56,966 bases of DNA from Akkermansia muciniphila (GTDB lineage: Bacteria; Verrucomicrobiota; Verrucomicrobiia; Limisphaerales; F1-80-MAGS106). A program made the translations under genes and the position numbers. This document shows positions 10,217 to 18,381 of this stretch, one piece after another (the first letter of the stretch is position 1; each line of letters begins with the position of its first letter). The stretch lies in contig CAMBEJ010000015.1 in assembly GCA_945865375.1 (NCBI GenBank), positions 1 through 56,966 on the forward strand, in the 5' to 3' direction. A model generated the notes under the pieces. That model saw nothing but the letters and a program-made list of their open reading frames with translations, had not been told where the DNA came from and did not search any database.

Positions 10217-11563
10217 ATGAACCCATCCATCACACGCCGACGTTTCATGAAGTCCGCCGCGAAGACCGCGGCTGTTTTCACTATTCTCAAAGCCGGTTCT
10301 GCGCGCACCTACGCGGCAAATGAGAAACTCAACATCGCTTCCATCGGCGCGGCCGGTCAGGCGGCCGGCGACATCGACCAGCTCAAGAGCCAGAATATCG
10401 TCGCCCTTTGCGATGTGGACTGGCACCATGCCGCAGGCACTTTCAAGAAGTTTCCAGACGCCAAGAAGTTCAAAGATTACCGGAAGATGCTCGATGAGAT
10501 CCATCGCGATATCGACGCGGTGATCGTGGCGACACCGGATCATCACCACTTCTTTGCTTCGATGGCTGCGATTCGTCTCGGCAAGCACGTTTATTGTGAG
10601 AAACCGCTGACGCATTCGATCTGGGAAGCACGCGAACTGGCAAAGGCTGCGCGCACCGCCAAGGTCGCAACACAGATGGGCAATCAAGCTCAGGCCTCGG
10701 AGGAGACGAGGCGACTCCAGGAGTTTGTCTTGGACGGAGCTATCGGTCCGATTCACGAAGTCCACATCTGGACAGATCGGCCATCCCGTGGTCTTTTTGC
10801 CGAGTATTGGCCTCAAGGTGTCACGCGTCCGACCGATTCGCCGACCGTGCCGAACACGCTGGATTGGGATCTGTGGCTCGGACCGGCTCCTTGGCGTCCC
10901 TACAATCCGGCTTACCTGCCGACAAAGTGGCGTGGCTGGTGGGATTTCGGCACGGGCGCGTTGGGCGACATCGCCTGCCATTATTTCGATCCTGTATTTC
11001 GGGCGCTGAAGCTCGGCCAACCAGTCAGCGTTGAGGCGTCCTCAACCCGTGTGAATGAGGAAACCTTTCCGCTCGGCTCGATGATCACCTATCAGTTTCC
11101 TGCACGCGGCAATCTGCCTTCGGTGAAACTCGTCTGGTACGACGGCGGACTGCGCCCGCCGCGACCCCCGCAGATCAAAGATTCCGACCTCATGGGCGAC
11201 AATGGCCATCTTTTAGTGGGTGAGAAGGGCATCATCAATACGGATTGGAGCAAGTGGCGGATTTATCCCGAGAAATTGGCGAAGGAATATGGCGAACCGC
11301 CCAAAAAGCTGGAACGTTCACCGGGACATCACCAGGAATGGGTCAATGCCTGCAAGGGCGGTGCCAAGGCTGGTTCGAATTTTGACTGGGCCGGGCCGCT
11401 GACAGAAGTCGTGCTTCTGGGAAACGTCGCGCTTCGAGCCCAACTCCGCGAGCGGTTGACACGATCTGTTCTTCAGTGGGATTCGGATAAGTTGGTTTGC
11501 ACGAACGTGCCAGAGGCTAATCAGTTTCTCCGGCGTGAATACCGCCAGGGGTGGGCGGTTTGA
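10217..11563 (+). CDS. Gfo/Idh/MocA family oxidoreductase with Tat signal
   Basis: 448 residues from ATG 10217; the longer open frame from 10112 adds residues encoded by the end of the previous gene. The N-terminus carries a twin-arginine signal (SITRRRFMKSAAKTAAVF), so the protein is likely exported folded with its cofactor. A Rossmann strand (NIASIGAAGQAAGDI) binds NAD(P), and the family hallmark E128-K129-P130 (YCEKPLTHS) is present. The C-terminal half has the tryptophan-rich region (WDLWLGPAPWRPYN) typical of the large secreted Gfo/Idh proteins of Planctomycetes and Verrucomicrobia. Probable role: oxidation/reduction of a sugar or sugar derivative in the periplasm; substrate unknown. It lies 50 nt after the amidohydrolase pair on the same strand. 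Confidence 0.92.
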   Translation: MNPSITRRRFMKSAAKTAAVFTILKAGSARTYAANEKLNIASIGAAGQAAGDIDQLKSQNIVALCDVDWHHAAGTFKKFPDAKKFKDYRKMLDEIHRDIDAVIVATPDHHHFFASMAAIRLGKHVYCEKPLTHSIWEARELAKAARTAKVATQMGNQAQASEETRRLQEFVLDGAIGPIHEVHIWTDRPSRGLFAEYWPQGVTRPTDSPTVPNTLDWDLWLGPAPWRPYNPAYLPTKWRGWWDFGTGALGDIACHYFDPVFRALKLGQPVSVEASSTRVNEETFPLGSMITYQFPARGNLPSVKLVWYDGGLRPPRPPQIKDSDLMGDNGHLLVGEKGIINTDWSKWRIYPEKLAKEYGEPPKKLERSPGHHQEWVNACKGGAKAGSNFDWAGPLTEVVLLGNVALRAQLRERLTRSVLQWDSDKLVCTNVPEANQFLRREYRQGWAV

Positions 11564-11640
11564 CGTTCGACGCGCCGACGATAGAGCCGTGACGAGCGGA
11601 CTGGGGGCGGATCGGCCCTCACCGGCATCCGCGTCCCTAA

Positions 11641-11707
11641 AATGGAGGCACTGGGGTTGCGCCCACAGATCACGATTTCAACCGATTTTACTGAGGTCTG
11701 AAGCTTG
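11641..11707 (+). repeat. Dispersed repeat, copy 1 (partial)
   Basis: This intergenic stretch matches 48542-48608 almost base for base (shared core CACGATTTCAACCGATTTTA) and, inverted and more diverged, 33025-33092. It is the shortest copy and lacks the AATCGT hexamers seen in the others. Confidence 0.75.
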
Positions 11708-11724
11708 GGCTCCCGTTATGGAAA

Positions 11725-11758
11725 CAAAAAAAGCCGGGGCCGCACTGGCGGCCCCGGC
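11725..11758 (-). terminator. Rho-independent terminator of the PA14 protein gene
   Basis: A perfect 11-bp stem (11733-11743 with 11748-11758, GCCGGGGCCGC) closes a 4-nt loop. On the minus strand it is followed by a run of T (seen as A at 11726-11732 on the plus strand). It lies 30 nt beyond the stop of the minus-strand gene ending at 11788. Confidence 0.9.
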
Positions 11759-11787
11759 GTGATTGGATGGAATTCGTCCCGCTGGGG

Positions 11788-14700
11788 CTATTTCTTGACC
11801 ACCCGGTAGAACTTGACTCCAGCTCCCACGGTCGCCTGATGCGGGCTTGCGGCACCCACGACATCGATCCAGGCGATGGGTGCATCGAGGGAATCCGCTA
11901 CTTGAAGTGTCCCGCTCTCTGTCCAGGAGATCTGCACGTTGGCACCGTTGAGGTTCACCTTCAAGGTCGCCGGTTTAGCTTGGATCGGCGGTTCGACAGC
12001 ACCGCCACAGTCGGTGACCGTCGCAATCAGTTCAAGACCAAACACCATGTCAGAACTGCTCCCGCCGGACTGATGCACCTCCGCAGCGACGACGTTGTCT
12101 CCGGAGACGAGGTTGTCGAGCGGGATGTCAAACGGGCCTTCGTAAGTGTTCTCGTGACCGCTAAAACTCGTCGTGGCATCGAAGTCAGTCCCTACGGCGA
12201 CACCAAAGCGGTGAATTTCCTTTCCATTGAGGTAGATCACCACGCCGTCATCGACGACGTGACGCAGCTTAAGTTTCGCTCCCGCAGGGCTGCCCGCGAA
12301 GTTGAAATGAGATCGATAGTAGAAGGTTTGCACATAGACGCCCTCATCGTTCAAGCGACTGATTGCGGTGCGAATCGGCTCGACAGTAGTTGTGGACTCG
12401 TCCGCGATGAGCGCCTTGCCCTTTGGCCACTTGCTATCGTCATAGGCTTTCTCTCTCCAGGCGGTCCCCAGTTCCTGGCCCGAGCGGTCGTAGCTCCAAA
12501 TGGTTGCGTCATCGATCTTCAGCAACGCGAGATCACGGATCACGCAGGGCACTGTGGCCACCAACTCCGCGCCGAACACCATGTCAGAGCTGCTTCCACC
12601 TGACTGATGCACTTCGCAGGCGAGGATGTTCTCGCCTTTGATAAGAAGGGTCGGGTCAACGTCAAACGGGCCTTCGTAAGTGTTTTCGTGGCCGCCGAAA
12701 CTCGTTGTCGCGTCGAAGTCGGTCCCTGCGGCGATGCCCAAGCGGTGGATTTCTTTTCCATTTAAGTAGAACACAGCGCCGTCATCCACCACATGCCGAA
12801 GTTTCAATTTGACCCCGGGCGTGATGCTGTCGGTGAAGTTGAATTTGTGCCGATAGTAAAACGTTTGAACATACACACCCTCGTCGTTCAAGCGGCTTAT
12901 GGGTGTGCGAATCGGCTCAACAGTTGTCGTGGACTCGTCAGCGATCAGCGCCTTGCCTTTTGGCCATTTGCTGTCATCGAAGCCTTTTTCCCGCCATGCG
13001 GTTCCGAGATCCTGCCCCGATCGATCGTAGGTCCACTCGGATTTGTCGTCGATCTTCACAATCTCGATCACTTTTGTGGGCACGCCTACGGCAATCGGCA
13101 AGGGCACCGAATCGGCGAGGACGCCAGCGCTGTCCGTAGCGCGCGCGATGTAGCTATGGGCACCTTCCGCGACACCAAAGAGAGTGACCGAATAAGGGCT
13201 GGCTGTGGAAGAGGCTATAATTTTGCCTTGTTCGAGATAGTCGACCCTGACGATCGATTTGCCAGGGCCGGGAGCAGCCGTGGTTGTCAGCGTAACGGGT
13301 GCGCCGATCTCAAAGGTGCTGTCCTTCGCGGGGCTGGAAATGGCAACCACCGCGAGAGTCAGAGCTCCGGGAGCGCCGATTGTCTCCAAAACCGTGCCCG
13401 AAATGTACGGGAGCGCGCGCGAAACTGAAGCATCGCCCTGTTTGCGCCAGGCAACATCGCAGTAATCACCGCCGCCGCCTTCTTTCCACAGCGCATAAAT
13501 GTAGTATCGTTTGCCTGCGGTCAACGACTGAGCGGCGCTGGTCGGAAACGTGCCATCACCGTTGTCTCCCGCGCCGGCTTCTTCGAAGGGACCGCAGCAC
13601 CCGTTCTCTTGGGCAATGAGCACGGCCTTTTCAGGCGTTTCATCGGTGCTGAGGAAGAGCTGAGAAGCGTCATCGCTACGAATGAAAAACTCGTAGCTCC
13701 CTGATGTTACGGGAATGATCCAACCGGATAGCTTGCCGCCATAGTTCTCGCGTGTCACCGCTCCATTTGAGCTGTCCGGTAAAGCCACACGGCTGGAAAA
13801 CACGCTGACATACGCGACCAAGTCCGGTTGGTTGCTTTGATATTTTTCGCTCGCGACGAGGTTATCGAGGTCCGCCACGCCACCACCCGGCAGATCAAAA
13901 AACGCTTCGAGTTTGAGGCCCCCTTTGATGATCGCAAACGCCGGGAACGTGAATTTGGTACCGACCGCGCTGCTGTTGTTGGCGGTATCGACAATGTCCT
14001 TGATGGTCAGAGTGTAGGTGGCGCCAAGGGTCTGTTTGCTGGTGCCGAGTCTGACCCGGACCGGGCTGAGCACTGTCGCGCTGGACACCGTGAGTCCACC
14101 GTCGAGAGAATAGTTCGCAGCTTTCCCCCCCGAGGCCGCTGTGACGGCTTCCGAAAAATCCACGGTCACCGCGTCAAAGCCGCCGCTGCCAGCGGCGTTA
14201 TTGATTTTTACTGCGGTGACGTCAGCGCCCACCGTGAACACGGATTCCGCACTTTCAACCTTGGCACCCGGAATCGAGATGATCGCCCGATACTTGGCAC
14301 CGTTGTCGGCAGCGGCAAGGGGACCGACAGAGACCGTTGTCCCAGTCAATTCGGGGATGTTCACTCCGCCTTTTTGCCATTGAACAACCACCGGGCCACC
14401 AGAAGCAGTGAGCTCGATGCTCAAGCTCACAATGTCGTTCTGCGCCGCCGTGACATTGGAAGGTTGTTTGGTGATGTTAATCGTTCCGCCGGCCGGAATA
14501 GATGCCGCAAGAAACGCCCCTGAGATGGGCGTTAACTGGGCAGGAGGCGTGGTGTCACCCACTCGGCGCCATGCTACCTGGCAGAAATCACCGCCACCGC
14601 CCTCCTTGTACAGAGCCTGGATCGCGTAGGCCTTTCCAGCCTTCAACGTGAAGGGTGCTGCGGAAGTCTGCGTGGCTCCGGGTTCCTGGAACGCGTTGCA

Positions 14701-15111
14701 ACAACCCGTTTCTTCCGCAATTATTTCCAAGCCTGCCGAGGCGTCGCCGGCTTTGTTAAAAAACAATTGCGAAGCATCATCGCTTCGTAGGAAAAATTCG
14801 TAATCGCCTGACACCGCAGGAATAACCACGCCGGTAATCCTGGCACCGAAGTTATCGTGGCTGTCGTTTGGATAAACCCTTCGAGTGTCGAATGAAGTCA
14901 TGTAGAGCACCTCGTCCGGCTTGTTTGCCTGGTATTTGGCTGTGTCATCCAGGAGGCCTTGCACGGGCGTCCCTGGAATGGCATTGAAGGCTTCGAACTT
15001 CAGGAAGCCCGGTACTAGAATCGGTGCTCCGGCCTGCCCGTGGGCTGGGGTGTGACCGAGCAATATCGATCCGATCACGACCGCACATGCTTTTAAGAAC
15101 GGTTTTTGCAT
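11788..15111 (-). CDS. Large secreted PA14 / carbohydrate-binding multidomain protein
   Basis: 1,107 residues with a signal peptide (KACAVVIGSILLGHTPAHGQ). Domain order: a PA14-like module at about 30-205 (GDYEFFLRSDDASQLFF, GGGGDFCQVAWRR); Ig-like domains at about 210-390; a second PA14-like module at about 395-595 (SYEFFIRSDDASQLFLS); an Ig-like/Big domain at about 600-690; then two near-identical beta-sandwich modules at about 690-860 and 865-1035, each with 'YDRSGQ.LGTAWREK..DDSKWPKGKALIADES' and ending in VHQSGGSSSDMVFG. The C-terminus ends in 'W.DVVGAASP...FYRVVKK'. No catalytic domain was recognised, so polysaccharide or cell-surface binding is the likely role. The gene is monocistronic with a strong terminator and is divergent from the PIG-L gene. 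Confidence 0.85.
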   Translation of the reverse strand: MQKPFLKACAVVIGSILLGHTPAHGQAGAPILVPGFLKFEAFNAIPGTPVQGLLDDTAKYQANKPDEVLYMTSFDTRRVYPNDSHDNFGARITGVVIPAVSGDYEFFLRSDDASQLFFNKAGDASAGLEIIAEETGCCNAFQEPGATQTSAAPFTLKAGKAYAIQALYKEGGGGDFCQVAWRRVGDTTPPAQLTPISGAFLAASIPAGGTINITKQPSNVTAAQNDIVSLSIELTASGGPVVVQWQKGGVNIPELTGTTVSVGPLAAADNGAKYRAIISIPGAKVESAESVFTVGADVTAVKINNAAGSGGFDAVTVDFSEAVTAASGGKAANYSLDGGLTVSSATVLSPVRVRLGTSKQTLGATYTLTIKDIVDTANNSSAVGTKFTFPAFAIIKGGLKLEAFFDLPGGGVADLDNLVASEKYQSNQPDLVAYVSVFSSRVALPDSSNGAVTRENYGGKLSGWIIPVTSGSYEFFIRSDDASQLFLSTDETPEKAVLIAQENGCCGPFEEAGAGDNGDGTFPTSAAQSLTAGKRYYIYALWKEGGGGDYCDVAWRKQGDASVSRALPYISGTVLETIGAPGALTLAVVAISSPAKDSTFEIGAPVTLTTTAAPGPGKSIVRVDYLEQGKIIASSTASPYSVTLFGVAEGAHSYIARATDSAGVLADSVPLPIAVGVPTKVIEIVKIDDKSEWTYDRSGQDLGTAWREKGFDDSKWPKGKALIADESTTTVEPIRTPISRLNDEGVYVQTFYYRHKFNFTDSITPGVKLKLRHVVDDGAVFYLNGKEIHRLGIAAGTDFDATTSFGGHENTYEGPFDVDPTLLIKGENILACEVHQSGGSSSDMVFGAELVATVPCVIRDLALLKIDDATIWSYDRSGQELGTAWREKAYDDSKWPKGKALIADESTTTVEPIRTAISRLNDEGVYVQTFYYRSHFNFAGSPAGAKLKLRHVVDDGVVIYLNGKEIHRFGVAVGTDFDATTSFSGHENTYEGPFDIPLDNLVSGDNVVAAEVHQSGGSSSDMVFGLELIATVTDCGGAVEPPIQAKPATLKVNLNGANVQISWTESGTLQVADSLDAPIAWIDVVGAASPHQATVGAGVKFYRVVKK

Positions 15112-15264
15112 AATGATCCTTTGTCTGATTTCGTTAACTCACGCGCCGGTTCTCCCGCCAAGATTCTTGGGTTCGGGATCTGGATCACAAGGTTCACATC
15201 ACAATGGGCATGACCGGCGTTGCAGCTACAGATCGCGTTGGGGTCAGTTTGGGTTTGAATAGAA

Positions 15265-15286
15265 ACTGTGACCAAATCATCACAGT
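15265..15286. promoter_or_regulatory. Palindrome in a divergent promoter region (possible operator)
   Basis: ACTGTGA, 8 nt, TCACAGT is a perfect 7-bp inverted repeat between the divergent genes starting at 15111 and 15403. It resembles a regulator half-site pair (CRP-like TGTGA/TCACA, but with a longer spacer). No regulator is encoded nearby. Confidence 0.3.
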
Positions 15287-15402
15287 CATGTTAAATCAAT
15301 ATTCCTCGTCGGTCCCGCAGCGCGGGCTCACTCTGAAACCCCTTGGAGGTCTTCCCGGTTAAAAGCGCTTGTGCGCCATGATAGGGCCGCGTATCAGGAG
15401 GG

Positions 15403-17319
15403 ATGGCCGCTCTGAAACTGGTAGCAAACCGGGTTGTTTTCATCTCGCTTTTTGTGTTGTCTGTCACCTCTTCCGAAGGGGTCGAACCGCCGCGAGGCCA
15501 GGCGCTTCTCAAGACGGATATCCTGGGAGTGTTCGCTCATCCCGATGACGAAACAGGGATGGCGCCGACTCTTGCCCATTACGCTTTAGGGCAGAAAAAG
15601 GTGGTTGCGAATGTCTATTGTACCCGCGGTGAGGGAGGTGGGAACATGGTGGGCACCCAGGGGGGCAAAGCCCTGGGCATCCTGCGCGAAGCGGAGTTGC
15701 GCGATTGCCTTGGAGTTTTGGGTGTTCGCTACTGCCAATTTCTGGACATGGAGGACTTCGCTTACACCGAAAGCCTGGACGCCACCCTCCATCATTGGGG
15801 CAAAGAGGAAACGCTAGGACGGTTGGTGAGGGTGATTCGTTCCTTGCGACCGGAAGTCTTGGTGACGATGAATCCGGCTCCGACCCCAGGCCAGCATGGG
15901 CATCACCAATCAGCGGGACTTCTTGCCACCGAAGCTTTCAGCGCCGCAGCCGATCGCCTCCGATTTCCGGATCAGTTGTCCAAAGAAGGATTGTCCGTGT
16001 GGCAGCCCAGAAAGCTCTACTATGGAGGAGGAGGTCAAGGACGGCTGACCACAATCACCACGACGACTGCGCTTTCGAACGTCCGGGCTGCATGGGAAAT
16101 TGCGGGAGAAGCCCTGTCGCATCATCGGTCGCAGGGGTTTGGAAATTTTGCCGGATCACCTTGGCTCCGGAGGCCGCAGCTGTTCCGATTGATCAAGAGC
16201 ATGGTTCCCATCTCCGAAAATGAATCCGACCTGCTGCAAAGCCTTCCGGCACGAGAATCTGTGTTGCGTTTGGTTCCACTCGCGAGCGATGCTCTGGAGG
16301 CCGTTGAGCTGAATTTTCTGTCGCGGCCCGCCATCGACCGTTACCGCCTCTGGACGCGGGGGCAGGGGATCGAAGCAGTGGCTTCCATGGTGGGTGCCGA
16401 CATTCCAGTGGTGGTGGGGGATTCGCAAGCGATCACCCTGGAGATACGGAATAACAGTGCGGCGGCGGTGAGCCGTTTGGTTCGCTTGTCGGCTCCGGAA
16501 GGCTGGACGGTGACGCCCATGACGATTGAGGCACGTGTTGCGCCTGGGAAGACCGTGAGTCTCAGCGCCCGCCTCGAAGTGCCGGCAGGCGTGGCCACCA
16601 ACGCTGGCATCAGAGCCTCGATGGAATGGCATGGGCAACCAGCGAGCCCCGCTGTCGTTGCCGTGCTTCATCCTGTTCCACACCTGAGCGTCGCACGCCT
16701 GTCTTCGGCACCTTTGCTTGACGGCTCACTCGGGGGATTTGAGACTGCGGAGTCGCACGCTATTTTGCCGACGAACCTGGTTGAGGGCCGTGTTTTGGAT
16801 CTTGCCGACAGCAGCGCTGATTTTCGCCTCGGGCATCACGGTGAGACTTTGTATGTGAACGTGGAGGTGCGCGATGATCGTGTGGTGAGCAACATTGAGC
16901 CAAACGATATCAAGGGGCATTGGCGCAGCGATTCCGTCGAGATTTGTATCGACCCGGACGGAGGGGCTGAACACACCTTGGGCTGCTACAAGCTCGGGGT
17001 TTTTCCGTTCGACAGAAAAGGAGTTGTTCGAGGAGCCCGCGATGCGGATGCGAACCCGGGCCCGATCGAATCCAGCGCCCCGAAGACGCGAGTGATTTCC
17101 AGGAAAACGCAAACGGGCTATCGGATCCAGGTCGCGATCCCCTTTGCCGAGGCTAGGCTGAAGTGGCCGCTGCGGGCCGGTTTCAACTTGATCATTTACG
17201 ATGGGGACAAGGCGGATGCCTCTGCAGGAGAAAACATCAACAAGTCCCGCATCGCGTGGGCTCCGCGGCCGGGGGTGCAGGGGAGACCAGAGGATTGGGG
17301 GCGGATCGATTTGCGTTAG
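15403..17319 (+). CDS. Secreted PIG-L deacetylase with C-terminal sugar-binding module
   Basis: 638 residues. An uncleaved anchor or signal peptide (VVFISLFVLSVTSS) precedes a PIG-L/LmbE-type N-acetylglucosaminyl deacetylase domain (about 38-250) with the zinc motif AHPDDE at 45-50 and the second histidine cluster H165-G-H-H-Q. A middle Ig-like domain of NEW3 type (about 340-415, APEGWTVTP) and a C-terminal CBM9-like domain (about 430-635, LYVNVEVRDDRV, SDSVEICIDP) follow. It probably removes acetyl groups from an amino-sugar in a polysaccharide outside the cytoplasm. AGGAGGG directly abuts the chosen ATG, which is closer than optimal, so the exact start is uncertain. It is divergent from the PA14 protein. 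Confidence 0.87.
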   Translation: MAALKLVANRVVFISLFVLSVTSSEGVEPPRGQALLKTDILGVFAHPDDETGMAPTLAHYALGQKKVVANVYCTRGEGGGNMVGTQGGKALGILREAELRDCLGVLGVRYCQFLDMEDFAYTESLDATLHHWGKEETLGRLVRVIRSLRPEVLVTMNPAPTPGQHGHHQSAGLLATEAFSAAADRLRFPDQLSKEGLSVWQPRKLYYGGGGQGRLTTITTTTALSNVRAAWEIAGEALSHHRSQGFGNFAGSPWLRRPQLFRLIKSMVPISENESDLLQSLPARESVLRLVPLASDALEAVELNFLSRPAIDRYRLWTRGQGIEAVASMVGADIPVVVGDSQAITLEIRNNSAAAVSRLVRLSAPEGWTVTPMTIEARVAPGKTVSLSARLEVPAGVATNAGIRASMEWHGQPASPAVVAVLHPVPHLSVARLSSAPLLDGSLGGFETAESHAILPTNLVEGRVLDLADSSADFRLGHHGETLYVNVEVRDDRVVSNIEPNDIKGHWRSDSVEICIDPDGGAEHTLGCYKLGVFPFDRKGVVRGARDADANPGPIESSAPKTRVISRKTQTGYRIQVAIPFAEARLKWPLRAGFNLIIYDGDKADASAGENINKSRIAWAPRPGVQGRPEDWGRIDLR

Positions 17320-17643
17320 GGGTTACCACTCACGGCTTCCGGCGGGACGACCCCAAATGGCATTGAGTGGAAAAAGTACTGTGGCGAACGGTTTCCTCAA
17401 TATGTCCCAGCCCATAGCCTACCCGATCCCCCACGCGTCCGGTTCATGGAGCCTTTGCCCTTTAGGATCTCCTCCAACCCGGGCGGAACGATTGCCGACT
17501 TCAGAGAAGCCAACCACTGCAGGTCGGAGATCGGCCTCACAGCTTGCCGTCCACATTCGGAGACGCAGCCGCGCCAGCAATTGATCGAAAAATCAGCTTG
17601 GATGAGATCGAGGCAGCCGATACATTGGGGAAGAATTTGTCTT
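17320..17643. other. Intergenic region, no convincing gene
   Basis: No start-supported reading frame or RNA was recognised. Bases 17321-17347 resemble the end of the inverted-repeat element at 24004-24236 (shared ACTCACGG followed by TTCCGG), so a fragment of that repeat may be present. Confidence 0.4.
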
Positions 17644-17934
17644 ATGAAGAAGAATCCGATCGCGGCGTTGTTGGTGACTTTGCTGTTCATCAGTGCTCTC
17701 ATGACGGCGTTTCTTGCGACGCGCTACTTTTTTACCATCCGCTCGCTGAAGAAGATGCAGATGCAGGTGACAGCGGTTCAACAGAGCCGATCGGTTATCC
17801 AGAAGCTTGCTCTGGAAGCGGTCGAATACAGCAAGAGGGATGCCTCGATCGATCCCATTCTTATCAAATTTGAGATCAAGGGCAAGACCGAGTCCGGTCG
17901 TGTTTTGCCCCCCTCAAAACCGTTGAAACCCTGA
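17644..17934 (+). CDS. Small single-pass membrane protein, unknown function
   Basis: 96 residues from ATG 17644 (the open frame begins earlier at 17446, but that part is low-quality and out of context). One transmembrane helix at residues 7-29 (AALLVTLLFISALMTAFLAT), then a basic, helix-prone segment (RSLKKMQMQVTAVQQSRSVIQKL) and a lysine/proline-rich end. It is 30 nt upstream of another single-helix protein of similar topology, so the two probably form an operon and perhaps a membrane pair. No family was recognised. Confidence 0.65.
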   Translation: MKKNPIAALLVTLLFISALMTAFLATRYFFTIRSLKKMQMQVTAVQQSRSVIQKLALEAVEYSKRDASIDPILIKFEIKGKTESGRVLPPSKPLKP

Positions 17935-17964
17935 AGTCTAAAGTTCTTTATTCTTGGAAATGTT

Positions 17965-18354
17965 ATGTCAGAAGCTGATTTGAACATCCCTTCATCTGAA
18001 GATTCTTCGCCGGAAATGGACGAACTCCGAGCGGAGGTGAAATCTTTGCAGAACCTGTTTCTGGGCGGTTTGGCGGCGTTGTTGCTACTCAGCGGGAGTG
18101 TGAATTTTTTGTTGCTTTGGCAGGTGGTATCGGTGAGCAGAGAGTATGAATCCCAACGCCCAGGGGTAAACCAGGTCCTCACCGATTATGAGCGGGTCAG
18201 CAAGCCGATGATCACAAGGTTTGTTTCGGACCTTCAGGAGTATTCGAAGACACACCCAGGATTTCAGGAGGTTCTAGGCAGATTTCTTAAGTCTCCCACT
18301 CCCGCCGCGCCCGGTGGCATGAATGAAGGGCTTCCCGCGGTTCCGCCAAAGTAA
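17965..18354 (+). CDS. Small single-pass membrane protein, unknown function
   Basis: 129 residues: an acidic cytoplasmic N-terminus (SEDSSPEMDELRAEVKSLQN), one transmembrane helix at about 31-57 (LFLGGLAALLLLSGSVNFLLLW), and an extracytoplasmic coiled or helical tail ending in a proline-rich stretch. GGAAA lies 8 nt before the ATG. It pairs with the preceding 96-residue membrane protein and is convergent with the glycoside hydrolase gene, 27 nt away. No family was recognised. Confidence 0.7.
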   Translation: MSEADLNIPSSEDSSPEMDELRAEVKSLQNLFLGGLAALLLLSGSVNFLLLWQVVSVSREYESQRPGVNQVLTDYERVSKPMITRFVSDLQEYSKTHPGFQEVLGRFLKSPTPAAPGGMNEGLPAVPPK

Positions 18355-18381
18355 AAGCCCTGGTGTTTCCGTCGGCGAGGG

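Noticed and set aside
10160-11020. 286-codon minus-strand open frame
   Set aside because: Antisense to the Gfo/Idh/MocA gene, which has clear motifs.
11767-12603. 278-codon plus-strand open frame
   Set aside because: Antisense to the PA14 protein gene; no motif, and it would start inside the terminator region.
13828-14523. 231-codon plus-strand open frame
   Set aside because: Antisense to the PA14 protein gene.
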